DNA of 44,242 bases from CAYUWH01 sp964448615 (lineage in GTDB: Bacteria; Patescibacteriota; Gracilibacteria; Peribacterales; Peribacteraceae): contig CAYUWH010000009.1 in the NCBI GenBank assembly GCA_964448615.1, positions 1 through 44,242 of the forward strand, given 5' to 3'. The notes under the pieces were generated by a model. It was not told the DNA's origin. It searched no databases and saw only the letters and a program-made list of their open reading frames with translations. Positions 16,563-24,629 of the stretch are shown in pieces. A program made the translations under genes and the position numbers. Position 1 is the first letter of the stretch. Every line of letters begins with the position of its first letter.

Positions 16563-17627
16563 ATGAGTGAAAAACCAACTACAATCGACGAGTTGATTCA
16601 GGGATTTGATGCTTCTACCAAAGAATTTGTGAGGCAAGCAATGCAAGAAACACTAGGAGAAGAATCTTCAGGTACATCGAATGCACTATTAAGATCTTTC
16701 GCAGCAAGGCTGCGTGCACTTGCTCCAGAGGTAGACCATGCAGAAATCGGATATCGCGTCAGTACGATTTTACATAACAAACATGTCGAGCCTCGCATTG
16801 CGCTCCTGAATCTGCTTGAAGGTGTGGCCTCTCCATCGGGATCCATGTCTCGCACTGCCTCTCCAAAAGCGGGCAAAGGTCAGACTCTAAAGCCTAACGA
16901 AGTACGATTTATACTGCGTGCTGACTGGAAAGCTCCACCAGTTTTTCTGGAGGGGATTCCTGACCATTTACAACCTCAAGCTGTTTCTTTTTTGAAGGCA
17001 ATTGCGGAGGGGCAATCAAGCGCTCTATTTCCCTTTCTCGATTTTCTTGAGCATGACTGTGACGAAGCCCAACTTGGATCTGTACTGAAAAAATTTAAAC
17101 ATTGTTTCAGTGTGCTTGCAGCTGACACTCATTTTGCTTCCTTAAGCAATCTAAATTTTTCCAATCATCAGATCGGTGATGATGGGATTGAGGCAATCAC
17201 ACACATGACAAGTCTTATTCCTATCACACATCTTTCTCTGCAAAATTGCGGCATAACCCATGATGGCCTGCAACTGCTCGCGGATTGTGAAAATCTGGAA
17301 AGTCTAACTTTTCTGAATATTTCACGCAATGTTATGGGTGACTTATTTCCGATACATTGTGAGGGCACATCGCTGACTAACATTGTTGAGCTTGATATTT
17401 CCCACTGTCAAATTTTTGAGATATCTGCATATCAAATCATGAATAGCCTTCATTTGAGAAATTTAAGAAAATTGCATATCGGCGGCAATGGGATTGATGC
17501 AATCTATCGTTTGCATAGCCTAACTGTGGTACCCGAGATGCATCCCGATTTAATGCTTTATGGTGTTGATATGGAGCACTTTGGATGGGTACAGCAAGCT
17601 GACGGCGGTTGGCGTCGTCCAGCTTGA
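16563..17627 (+). CDS. Leucine-rich-repeat protein
   Basis: 354 aa, no signal peptide, so presumably cytoplasmic. The first ~110 residues are helical with a Ser/Lys-rich linker (SPSGSMSRTASPKAGKG). From ~195 there are LRR units of the ribonuclease-inhibitor style: LSNLNFSNHQIGDDGIEAI, ITHLSLQNCGITHDGLQLL, LTFLNISRNVMGD, IVELDISHCQIFEI, LRKLHIGGNGID. LRR proteins bind other proteins; partner unknown. The gene is visibly more AT-rich than its neighbours and uses codons such as AAT and TTT more freely, which hints at later acquisition. The start is set by TATAAT 6 nt upstream. Confidence 0.75.
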   Translation: MSEKPTTIDELIQGFDASTKEFVRQAMQETLGEESSGTSNALLRSFAARLRALAPEVDHAEIGYRVSTILHNKHVEPRIALLNLLEGVASPSGSMSRTASPKAGKGQTLKPNEVRFILRADWKAPPVFLEGIPDHLQPQAVSFLKAIAEGQSSALFPFLDFLEHDCDEAQLGSVLKKFKHCFSVLAADTHFASLSNLNFSNHQIGDDGIEAITHMTSLIPITHLSLQNCGITHDGLQLLADCENLESLTFLNISRNVMGDLFPIHCEGTSLTNIVELDISHCQIFEISAYQIMNSLHLRNLRKLHIGGNGIDAIYRLHSLTVVPEMHPDLMLYGVDMEHFGWVQQADGGWRRPA

Positions 17628-17670
17628 TGCAAAAAGGAATTGAAACCCCAAGAAAGACGCGCAAAAAGAT

Positions 17671-18249
17671 TTACCGAACCGGCACCGGCTTCTCCACGGG
17701 CATCTCCGCAGTCGGCATCCAGTCGCGTGGCAATTCGGACTCGGGGACTTCCGGACCGAGGTGCACGCCGCGAATGACCGCCTTGCAGTTCTTGCTGACG
17801 GAAATATCCACAAACAAGCGATGCATCCGCGCGTCGGTTTCCAGTTTTTTTGCAGTTTCCGCATCGGCAAAATACTGTGCGATGTCCGGGAATTCGATGC
17901 GGGAATATTCCTGGCGCCCGCGGAGGCAAATTTCACCGGGCTTTAGCACAGGCAATGTTTCCGAAACACTTTTGCGTACGTACACGTCGCCGCTGCCTGT
18001 CAGCACCACGTAGCGCGGACCCGACTCATAAACGGCGCTATCCACCATTCGATTCGGCTCCGGAAGTTGCCCTGCCTCGTAAGCAAGCTGCACGTAGTTC
18101 CCGCGGAAGATCGAGAGCGGATCCACGGGGACCGTACGCAGTGTCGCCATCGTTCCCGTATTCATCAAATACACATATGGAACGAAGAGCAGGAAGATCA
18201 CGAGGAGCTCCAGGAGCAGGCCGAGGAGGAAGGCATGGCGGCGCAGCAT
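17671..18249 (-). CDS. GDYXXLXY-family membrane-anchored protein
   Basis: 192 aa. One N-terminal membrane helix (LLGLLLELLVIFLLFVPYVYL), then an extracytoplasmic domain. The family motif appears as RGNYVQLAY, with Asn in place of Asp. Further conserved-looking parts are VYESGPRYVVLTG, ICLRGRQEYSRIEF and YFADAETAKKLE. The ATG shares one base with the stop codon of the DUF2157 gene, so the two are translationally coupled. The pairing of DUF2157-type and GDYXXLXY proteins is common in bacteria; function unknown. Confidence 0.8.
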   Translation of the reverse strand: MLRRHAFLLGLLLELLVIFLLFVPYVYLMNTGTMATLRTVPVDPLSIFRGNYVQLAYEAGQLPEPNRMVDSAVYESGPRYVVLTGSGDVYVRKSVSETLPVLKPGEICLRGRQEYSRIEFPDIAQYFADAETAKKLETDARMHRLFVDISVSKNCKAVIRGVHLGPEVPESELPRDWMPTAEMPVEKPVPVR

Positions 18250-19463
18250 CAGCGGATGGCGAAAACAAGGGTACGGCGCTTGCGTTCCAAGAGCGCACTG
18301 AGAATAAGAATCAGAACTCCACCCAGAATAAAGGCAATGGAACGGTCGAGCATCTCAAAGGCCCAGGAGAAATACTGAATGATTACCGCGATGCCGAGTC
18401 CTGCGATACCCATATTGATGATCGCAGGCTTGCGGAGCAGCGTGCCGTACCAGGTCACTGTCAGCAGTAACACGAACACAAGCAGTGTGTGCAACACAAA
18501 TAATCCAGTCACCATCGGCGGGGTGTAATCTCCCCAGAAATGATTTTCGGGGAGTCCTATCCAATACGGAGCCCACGCAATCACATAGGTAAAGGCAATG
18601 TAGCCAAGCAAGAACAGGAGCGACCAACGACCTTTCTCTGTTCGCATGTTGCCCGTGAAGGCGGCTGTTACCGTAAGCAATGCGGCAATAACGGCAATGA
18701 CAATCGCCGTCATATCAAACTTCATGTGGAACAACGGAAAGAATACTTCCCGATCGATCGTGCCGATGACCATGGGGAGCAAGACGAGAAACATTCCCCA
18801 ATTGAACAGGATGCCGCTTCCAAATTCCGTACGCTCATGATCACGATGCAGGAGTCCTGCACTGACAACACCGATGCCGATCGCCGGCATGATGCCAAGC
18901 AAATTCGTTTCTGGTTCAAAGAGAAAACTCAACTCGCCAAACCCCGTCGCGAGGGTGGACCGGAACCACCCGATGAAGAAGAGAAAAATCGGAACAGCGA
19001 CCCACAGGTGCAAGCGTGATTGCAACACATATGCGAAGTACGCCATACCCAAAAACCACAGCAGCATGCCCCACCAATAATTGAGTGGCAGATGATAGAT
19101 CTGTGCCACAAGGAAAATACTCGCTCCGTACACCATCGCATTCACGAAGAGCAGCGCAAAACCAGTTTTGGGATACGCCACCGTGCGGTATGCGTAATAA
19201 TAGCCAGCAAAACCGGTTCCGAGCATGCCGGCCATCAGAATACTCACGCGAGAAAGCGGGCTCAAATACGTCCAGTTACTCGCGACAAAGAGAATGACAC
19301 CCAATCCGATGAGAATACCGCCCAATGCGGAGAATATTTGAATCGCACGATGAGGCACCGCATCATCCTGCGGGAGCGACGCGCGCAACTCAGTTGCCTT
19401 TTGCTTCGTCAGCAATCCTTCCTCTTGCCAGTGATCGAGCGCACGCTCAGCGGTCCAAGTCAT
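18249..19463 (-). CDS. DUF2157 multi-pass membrane protein
   Basis: 404 aa. The N-terminus is the soluble DUF2157 domain (ALDHWQEEGLLTKQKATELRASL), followed by about ten hydrophobic segments, among them ALGGILIGLGVILFVASNW, FALLFVNAMVYGASIFLV and AIVIAVIAALLTVTAAF. The start at 19463 (MTWTAERAL) is chosen because TATACT lies exactly 6 nt upstream on the minus strand; an upstream in-frame ATG at 19493 would place the promoter inside the gene. It overlaps the downstream GDYXXLXY gene by one base. Function of the family is unknown. Confidence 0.82.
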   Translation of the reverse strand: MTWTAERALDHWQEEGLLTKQKATELRASLPQDDAVPHRAIQIFSALGGILIGLGVILFVASNWTYLSPLSRVSILMAGMLGTGFAGYYYAYRTVAYPKTGFALLFVNAMVYGASIFLVAQIYHLPLNYWWGMLLWFLGMAYFAYVLQSRLHLWVAVPIFLFFIGWFRSTLATGFGELSFLFEPETNLLGIMPAIGIGVVSAGLLHRDHERTEFGSGILFNWGMFLVLLPMVIGTIDREVFFPLFHMKFDMTAIVIAVIAALLTVTAAFTGNMRTEKGRWSLLFLLGYIAFTYVIAWAPYWIGLPENHFWGDYTPPMVTGLFVLHTLLVFVLLLTVTWYGTLLRKPAIINMGIAGLGIAVIIQYFSWAFEMLDRSIAFILGGVLILILSALLERKRRTLVFAIR

Positions 19464-19469
19464 AGGCAG

Positions 19470-19475
19470 AGTATA
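19470..19475 (-). promoter_or_regulatory. DUF2157 gene -10 box (minus strand), 6 nt before the ATG
   Basis: TATACT on the minus strand, CTGCCT, then ATG at 19463. It decides the start of the DUF2157 gene. -35 not convincing. Confidence 0.6.
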
Positions 19476-19550
19476 CAACGTATAAGCAGCCAAAGTGTTA
19501 CAAAATCTTTGATAGAATTGCTTTCTGATGCCATTTATGTGGTTTTATTC

Positions 19551-19556
19551 TATACT
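19551..19556 (+). promoter_or_regulatory. mnmA -10 box, 6 nt before the ATG
   Basis: TATACT followed by TACTTC and the ATG at 19563. It decides the start; the open frame upstream of it is not coding. Confidence 0.6.
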
Positions 19557-19562
19557 TACTTC

Positions 19563-20660
19563 ATGCGCATTTTAGTGGCCCTCTCCGGCGGCATCGATTC
19601 AAGCACCGTAGCCCACGTTCTGGCTGAACAAGGCCATGAATTGATCGGCGTGCGGTTTACGCTTTGGACCGATCCGCTCGCCCCGGCCATCTCCCAGATT
19701 CTTCCAAGCAAGTGCTGCAATGCGCAGACAGCCGCGCGCACGCAACAAGTCGCCAAAACCCTGGGCATTCCGTTGCACATTCTCGATCTTGAGCAAGAAT
19801 TTAAAAAAGGAGTTGTCGACGTATTCCTTGATGGCCATCGCCGCGGCCTCACGCCGAATCCGTGCATCGGCTGCAACCGGGAAATCAAATTCGGGAAACT
19901 CATTGAATTGGCCGATCAACTCGGATGCGAGAAATTGGCGACCGGACATTACGCGCGCGTGGCACAGGAAACATTTGCCGATGGCAATCAACGTCATTTG
20001 CTTCTTGAAGCCGTCGATCAAGGGAAAGATCAGAGTTACTACTTGTACGGACTTTCTCAGCAACAACTTTCTCGTGTGCTGTTTCCGCTCGGCGGCATGC
20101 AAAAGTCGGAGGTGTTCGCACTTGCGAAGCACTACGGCGTTCCGTTCGACGAACACTATCGCGAAAGTCAGGATCTGTGTTTCTTCCCGGAAAAATCTCC
20201 GCAGGAATTTTTGAAGCGCCATTTGCAGGATGCACTCACCCCCGGAACGATCGTGCGCCAAGATGGAACAATTGTCGGTGTACATCGAGGCTTGCCGCTC
20301 TACACGGTGGGCCAGCGAAGAGGTCTTGGCATCGGCGGACTGAAAATTCCACTCGAAGTGATTGCAAAAAATGCAGAGCGCAATGAAATCGTCGTCGCGG
20401 AAAAGGGGTCTGCCGCCTTTCCTTCGGTAGTGCTCAAAGAAATCCGGTGGATTTCGTGGTCGGCTCCGGAGAACGAACCCGTTCCGTTTGAATGTCGTGT
20501 TCGTTCGCTCTCGCCGCGCTTACGAGGAACGCTCACACATCGAAATGGTCAGGGAGAATTTCGGTTTGAACATGCACAGCCGCCGCTGGCACCGGGCCAA
20601 TCGCTTGTACTCTATCGAGGAGAAGAGGTGGTGGGAGGTGGAGTGATTATGAGTGAGTAG
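19563..20660 (+). CDS. mnmA: tRNA-specific 2-thiouridylase MnmA
   Basis: 365 aa. Adds sulfur to the wobble U34 of tRNA Lys, Glu and Gln. The ATP pyrophosphatase loop SGGIDSS is at residues 8-14. The two catalytic cysteines are visible in NPCIGCNREIKFG (~103) and ESQDLCFF (~205). TGHYARV, DQSYYLYGL, and YTVGQRRGLGIGG in the central domain are family hallmarks, followed by the C-terminal beta-barrel. The frame is open far upstream of the start, but homology and the TATACT box 6 nt before 19563 fix it. Divergent from the DUF2157 gene. Confidence 0.96.
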   Translation: MRILVALSGGIDSSTVAHVLAEQGHELIGVRFTLWTDPLAPAISQILPSKCCNAQTAARTQQVAKTLGIPLHILDLEQEFKKGVVDVFLDGHRRGLTPNPCIGCNREIKFGKLIELADQLGCEKLATGHYARVAQETFADGNQRHLLLEAVDQGKDQSYYLYGLSQQQLSRVLFPLGGMQKSEVFALAKHYGVPFDEHYRESQDLCFFPEKSPQEFLKRHLQDALTPGTIVRQDGTIVGVHRGLPLYTVGQRRGLGIGGLKIPLEVIAKNAERNEIVVAEKGSAAFPSVVLKEIRWISWSAPENEPVPFECRVRSLSPRLRGTLTHRNGQGEFRFEHAQPPLAPGQSLVLYRGEEVVGGGVIMSE

Positions 20661-20722
20661 TGAGTAGTTTGTAGTAAGTAGCACCGAAAAACACTACTCA
20701 CTACCCACTACAAACTACTTAC
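20660..20722. repeat. Intergenic inverted repeat after mnmA
   Basis: 22-bp arms GTGAGTAGTTTGTAGTAAG.. (20660-20681) and its near complement (20701-20722), 19 of 22 positions pairing, 19-nt loop. Same construction (AGTAG/AGTAT-rich arms, directly after a stop codon) as the repeats at 24528 and 35506. No U-run. Confidence 0.65.
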
Positions 20723-20836
20723 TTCCAGAGGATGCCCTTTTCAGCTCGCATTAAAAGAAAGAGAACATGTTGCCAATAGGCTCAGAACCCTTCTATAGTC
20801 CCTTCCTTTTGACTCCAAGAGAATACGTTTTTCTGC

Positions 20837-20842
20837 TATACT
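20837..20842 (+). promoter_or_regulatory. Sortase gene -10 box, 6 nt before the ATG
   Basis: TATACT, GTCTTG, then ATG at 20849. A TTG three bases earlier is also in frame; the ATG gives the 6-nt spacing. Confidence 0.6.
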
Positions 20843-20848
20843 GTCTTG

Positions 20849-22204
20849 ATGTCCTCGAACCCAGAGAATCATCGCGCACGGCTTGATGCAGAGGGAAACA
20901 TCATTCTGCCTTCGGGCGAACAGCCGATCCAAAAAACGCATGTTCGCGAAGAAGCACTTGAATTGCCAGTTTGGTCCGTGCCTTCTCTGGAAATGAAGAA
21001 ATCGGAGGAAGTGGAGCAAGAAGTCATCAGTATGGAGGAAGATGATTTCGATGAATTTACTGTTGTGCGCGAACAGCCGGTTGCTTATCGCGAGCCTGAG
21101 CCGATGGTAACGCCAGTGCAGATAAAGGAAGTGCGCCCCAGTTCCGCCGTTCGCAAGCCGCTGATCACATTGCCGACGATTCCGCTTCCGCAGTGGCAGG
21201 ATATTCAAAAGAGCGTCACGGATGTTTCCAGTAGCCTGAGAAAGGAAGGTGCGAAGCAGTATCGTTCCGTGTTTACCGTCGTAAAGCAAAATGGTGTGTT
21301 GCTCGTCTCGGGAGCTACACATTCTGTGCAGCGTGTTTCCCGCTTCCTCGCACAGCCGGTGTGGGTTCCGGGCAAACATTCGGCTCCCAAAAAGCGCAGT
21401 CGCGGTATGTTGTTCGTCACGGATGTGGTGCGCTTCGGCGGTACGTTCGCCACATTGTTCGCCGTCCTGTTTCTCACGCTCAACTATCAAAGTTTCTGGG
21501 AAATCGTGAAGGCCGGCGTCGATCCGTTGTCGCAGACTCAGGCGCAGAATGTGGCCGGACAAGAATTGGCCGACACGCTCGGCGCAAAACTGAAGCATCT
21601 GCCCAGCCTTGCAATCGCCGGGCAATCGAATAGCGACCTGCTGAGTTTTTTGCCACCCGTCGGTCCGCCGGATGATCGGCTCGTCATTCCGAAACTCAAT
21701 CTCAACGCACCGATCGTGATTCCTTCGAATGATGCGCTGATGCGGGAAGACTGGAAGAAATTGGAAGAGGACATTCAGACCAGCCTCCAAGACGGTGTCG
21801 TACACTATCCGGGCACGGCAAAGCCGGGACAGGCTGGCAACTTCTTCCTAACCGGACACAGCTCGTACTTCCCCTGGGCACCCGGAGCCTTCAAATCGAT
21901 TTTCGCGAGATTGCACCAATTGGAAGTCGGCGATGAATACTGGGTATTTTACGGTGGTGATAAGCACCGCTTCCGTGTCACGGTAAAAAAGGAAGTCTTG
22001 CCGAGCGATGTGTCGGTCTTGGATCAACCGCTCTCCAAGCGCATCTCGACCCTGATGACGTGTACGCCGGTGGGGACCACTTTGCGTCGCTTGATTATTC
22101 AGGCGGAGGAAATCGACAGTCAAACAGGCGAGCCGCTGGAAGTCGGCGAACACGAGAAGCGGGATCACGCACCTGCTCATAAGTTGGAATCCTTACCGAT
22201 TTAA
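20849..22204 (+). CDS. Sortase with long N-terminal cytoplasmic region
   Basis: 451 aa. Sortases cut a C-terminal sorting motif and join the protein to the cell surface. Residues 1-190 are charged and low in structure (VEQEVISMEEDDFDEF, EPEPMVTPVQIKE), then one membrane helix (~195-214, FGGTFATLFAVLFLTLNY). The sortase domain starts near VIPKLNLNAPIVI. Catalytic residues are all present: His337 in FLTGHSSY, Cys405 in LMTCTP, Arg413 in TLRR. The order and spacing are standard. The ~190-residue cytoplasmic extension is unusual. Candidate substrates with APATG- and QPDSG-type C-termini are encoded at 37559-39704. Confidence 0.9.
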   Translation: MSSNPENHRARLDAEGNIILPSGEQPIQKTHVREEALELPVWSVPSLEMKKSEEVEQEVISMEEDDFDEFTVVREQPVAYREPEPMVTPVQIKEVRPSSAVRKPLITLPTIPLPQWQDIQKSVTDVSSSLRKEGAKQYRSVFTVVKQNGVLLVSGATHSVQRVSRFLAQPVWVPGKHSAPKKRSRGMLFVTDVVRFGGTFATLFAVLFLTLNYQSFWEIVKAGVDPLSQTQAQNVAGQELADTLGAKLKHLPSLAIAGQSNSDLLSFLPPVGPPDDRLVIPKLNLNAPIVIPSNDALMREDWKKLEEDIQTSLQDGVVHYPGTAKPGQAGNFFLTGHSSYFPWAPGAFKSIFARLHQLEVGDEYWVFYGGDKHRFRVTVKKEVLPSDVSVLDQPLSKRISTLMTCTPVGTTLRRLIIQAEEIDSQTGEPLEVGEHEKRDHAPAHKLESLPI

Positions 22205-22213
22205 TCGCGAGGC

Positions 22214-22242
22214 TTCGCTGTAGCGTCTCCTTGCGATACAAT
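22214..22242 (+). promoter_or_regulatory. Promoter of tRNA-Leu
   Basis: TTCGCT (22214-22219), 17-bp spacer, TACAAT (22237-22242), 15 nt before the tRNA 5' end. The -35 is weak. Confidence 0.5.
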
Positions 22243-22257
22243 CACCGTGTTTTTCAT

Positions 22258-22345
22258 GCCGCCGTGGTGGAAAGGTAGACACGAGGGACTTAAAATCCCT
22301 TGCCCATACCCGGGCGTACTGGTTCAATTCCAGTCGGCGGCACCA
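22258..22345 (+). tRNA. tRNA-Leu (anticodon UAA)
   Basis: 88 nt including encoded CCA. Acceptor stem GCCGCCG / CGGCGGC with discriminator A; anticodon stem AGGGA / TCCCT around loop CTTAAAA, giving anticodon TAA; long variable arm (class II, fits Leu); T arm with loop GTTCAATTC. Confidence 0.96.
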
Positions 22346-22474
22346 TGAAGCAGACTTCGCTTCGCTCAGTCGCTACATGGCACCGCCTTACACGAATAAA
22401 TAAGACTGCTTCATGCCCTGTAGTGATGCGTCGTTCTAGTATGCTTTTTTCTTAAAGAGCATCTACTGCAGGGC
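22344..22474 (+). repeat. Nested inverted repeats downstream of tRNA-Leu
   Basis: Two inverted pairs: CATGAAGCAG (22344-22353) with CTGCTTCATG (22406-22415), and GCCCTGTAGTGATG (22415-22428) with CATCTACTGCAGGGC (22460-22474, one bulge and one mismatch). The second encloses a T-run. They probably form the 3' end of the tRNA transcript. No gene seen in this stretch. Confidence 0.5.
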
Positions 22475-22511
22475 TATTCCTATCAAACATAAAAGGATAT
22501 GCTGATTTACT

Positions 22512-22787
22512 ATGTATTTTGTATATATTCTTCGCAGTCAAAAGGATGGCGATCTCTACACTGGATATACCACTAATATTCAACAGCGAATTGCCGATCA
22601 TAATCGTGGACATGTTCCGTCAACGGCACATCGTCAGCCTTTGCAGTTAATATTTTTTGAATGCTACGCTAATAAAAATGATGCTCTCCGTCGTGAGACA
22701 TATTTAAAGACGACAGCAGGGAAGAAAGCGATTAAATTTATGTTAAAAACAACTTTGATTGAGAGTAATATTGTTGCAATTAATTGA
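22512..22787 (+). CDS. GIY-YIG domain protein (UPF0213/YhbQ-like)
   Basis: 91 aa, one GIY-YIG nuclease-like domain. The strand pair VYILRS and LYTGYTTNIQQRIADHN corresponds to GIY..YIG with the conserved Arg; the Glu in RRETYLKTTAGKKA is the usual catalytic one. Members of this family are small stand-alone proteins whose role in DNA repair is only suspected. TATGCT lies 8 nt upstream of the ATG. The gene is clearly AT-rich. Confidence 0.88.
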   Translation: MYFVYILRSQKDGDLYTGYTTNIQQRIADHNRGHVPSTAHRQPLQLIFFECYANKNDALRRETYLKTTAGKKAIKFMLKTTLIESNIVAIN

Positions 22788-22812
22788 CGATTTACACATT
22801 CTAAATTATAAT
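22784..22812 (+). promoter_or_regulatory. Promoter of the 22820 gene
   Basis: TTGACG (22784-22789, overlapping the previous stop codon), 17-bp spacer, TATAAT (22807-22812), 7 nt to ATG. One of the clearest leaderless promoters in the window. Confidence 0.75.
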
Positions 22813-22819
22813 AATCTTA

Positions 22820-23470
22820 ATGGGACTTCGTGATATTTTCCTCGGGAAATCTGACGCAGACGTAACTGCACATGAAGAAGGAAGCCCTATCGAAAATATT
22901 GCAGAAACAGAACCGCATCTCGTGCGAGAAGCGGAGATTTTGGAGTTGTTTGAGCAAGGAGAAACGCGCGCTCGTTTGGAAGGAACGGAATGGCGTCCGA
23001 TCAATTCGTTCGCCGCTGCAAGAGCCTGCACGCTCCTTCTTCGAGCTGGTGTTCATGCGATCCTGATACACGGAAAGCGCATGCAAATTTCCGAAGCCAC
23101 ACTGGAAGAATATCGGCGCCAAGAACGCACACACGCATCGGAAATTACGACAACGTTACGCTTGTTAAGAACTCAAGTTCCAAAAACTTCTTTCTCACAA
23201 ACTTGTTTGACCCAAGCATTGGTCTCAGCAATTGATGTAGCGATTTCCCACGATCCCCGCTGGGAATACAGCATTATCATTGAAGTGAGCAATCTGCAGC
23301 AAGCAAGTCATGAACCTTTCTTTCGTGAACTTCCTCCGTCATTTTCACTGCAACTCGACGATGGACGAATCATTGATCTTCGCATTGAACTGATACAGGC
23401 ACAGGAACAAGAAAAGCCCAATGATATTGATTGGAATTCTCCTGGCGTTGGAGTCAGTGTCCTAGAATAA
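22820..23470 (+). CDS. Protein of unknown function
   Basis: 216 aa, soluble, no signal peptide. The N-terminus (MGLRDIFLGK) is followed by an acidic stretch, then EILELFEQGETRARLEGTEWRPINS and an Ala-rich helix (FAAARACTLLLRAGVHAIL). The second half alternates helices and strands (WEYSIIIEVSN, FSLQLDDGRIIDLRIELIQAQ). No family recognised. It is preceded by a very good leaderless promoter, which supports it as a real gene, and is followed after 8 nt by the secreted hydrolase. Confidence 0.65.
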   Translation: MGLRDIFLGKSDADVTAHEEGSPIENIAETEPHLVREAEILELFEQGETRARLEGTEWRPINSFAAARACTLLLRAGVHAILIHGKRMQISEATLEEYRRQERTHASEITTTLRLLRTQVPKTSFSQTCLTQALVSAIDVAISHDPRWEYSIIIEVSNLQQASHEPFFRELPPSFSLQLDDGRIIDLRIELIQAQEQEKPNDIDWNSPGVGVSVLE

Positions 23471-23478
23471 TCTTCAGT

Positions 23479-24498
23479 ATGCGCCCACTCCCCCCTCTCG
23501 TTGCCTGCCTCTTGTTCTCCGCGTGTGCTTCGCCTGCGCTTGCGCCTGTTCAGGAGCAAAACGTTCCTCGCGTTTTATCAGGAGCGGTCATGTCGAGCGT
23601 GTCTTCGCAGCCCATGAGTCCTTCTCCGGAGGAAGTCACCATCCCCTCTTTGACGGATCTTCCGATTCAGGGAACCGACTTCACGGTGGGACAAAAACTT
23701 GCAACCAATTCCGCGTACGATCGCTATGCGATCAGTTATCGCAGCAACGGCATTCTCGTAACGGGTGTCATGAATATTCCGAAAGGAACCGAGTCGTTCC
23801 CGCTTCTTATTTTGAATCATGGTTATATTGACCCGAAGATCTACACAACGGGACGCGGACTGAAACGTGAACAGGATTATCTCGCACGCAACGGGTTCGC
23901 CGTCATCCACATCGACTATCGCGGACATGCGGGATCCGATCCGAATCCCGATAATCGCATCGGCGCACGATACGTGGGCTATGCCGTCGATGCACTTGCG
24001 GTAGTGGATGCCGTGCGCCGGAATCCTCCGGCACACGTCAATGCCGCTAAGATCGGTATGCTCGGACATTCCCTGGGCGGCGGCGTTTCTCTGATGGCCG
24101 CCGTCAGCCATCCCTCTTTCGTGAATGCGATCGTTCTCTATGCTCCCGTCAGCGGTGATGCCTGGAAGAACTTTGACCGCTGGGAATCGAAAGATCGCGC
24201 CGGAGAACTGGCGATTGAGATACTGGGAACGCCCGACACCAATCCGCAACTCTGGAAGGAAAAGTCTCCGGCGTCCTACTACGATCGACTCACGGCACCG
24301 GTCATCATCTTCCATGGAACGATGGATAACGATGTGCCTTATGCGTGGTCCGAAGAAACGGAACAACAACTGAAGGCGGCTGGAAAAGATGTTCGCTTCA
24401 TCACCTATACCGGCGAGGGACATGAGTTCGGCACTCACTGGACTGATTTCATGAAACAGACCGCGAAATCCTTTCATGAACAGCTTGATGCACAATAA
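23479..24498 (+). CDS. Secreted alpha/beta hydrolase, prolyl-oligopeptidase-like
   Basis: 339 aa. Signal sequence with a lipobox-like end (LLFSAC), so likely a lipoprotein. Alpha/beta-hydrolase fold: LLILNHGYID (oxyanion region), IDYRGHAGSDPN, nucleophile elbow GHSLGGG (Ser), acid in HGTMDNDVPY (Asp), and His in YTGEGHEFG. The triad is complete. Closest to the S9/dienelactone-hydrolase-like group of secreted peptidases or esterases; substrate unknown. Start at 23479, where the signal peptide begins; the frame upstream overlaps the previous gene. Confidence 0.85.
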   Translation: MRPLPPLVACLLFSACASPALAPVQEQNVPRVLSGAVMSSVSSQPMSPSPEEVTIPSLTDLPIQGTDFTVGQKLATNSAYDRYAISYRSNGILVTGVMNIPKGTESFPLLILNHGYIDPKIYTTGRGLKREQDYLARNGFAVIHIDYRGHAGSDPNPDNRIGARYVGYAVDALAVVDAVRRNPPAHVNAAKIGMLGHSLGGGVSLMAAVSHPSFVNAIVLYAPVSGDAWKNFDRWESKDRAGELAIEILGTPDTNPQLWKEKSPASYYDRLTAPVIIFHGTMDNDVPYAWSEETEQQLKAAGKDVRFITYTGEGHEFGTHWTDFMKQTAKSFHEQLDAQ

Positions 24499-24527
24499 AG
24501 TTTCGGCGGTGTAAGTATGAAGTATAG

Positions 24528-24578
24528 AGTATTTAGTATTTGTGAATTCATAATACGCAATACTGCATACTAAATACT
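24528..24578. repeat. Intergenic inverted repeat AGTATTTAGTAT
   Basis: 12-bp perfect arms AGTATTTAGTAT (24528-24539) and ATACTAAATACT (24567-24578), 27-nt loop. The same 12-mer forms the arms of the repeat at 35506-35574. Confidence 0.75.
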
Positions 24579-24581
24579 GTC

Positions 24582-24610
24582 AAAAAGGAGAGGTGTACCC
24601 TCTCCCTTTT
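24582..24610. terminator. Bidirectional terminator between convergent genes
   Basis: Stem AAAAAGGAGAGG / CCCTCTCCCTTTT around a TGTA loop, with a one-base bulge. A-run on one side and T-run on the other serve both the hydrolase (+) and the repeat protein (-). Confidence 0.7.
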
Positions 24611-24629
24611 CGAATCTTCTGACTGAAGA

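Noticed and set aside
19020..19562. Long N-terminal extension of MnmA
   Set aside because: Antisense to the DUF2157 gene and contains the mnmA promoter box; MnmA proteins start at the MRILVALSGG region.
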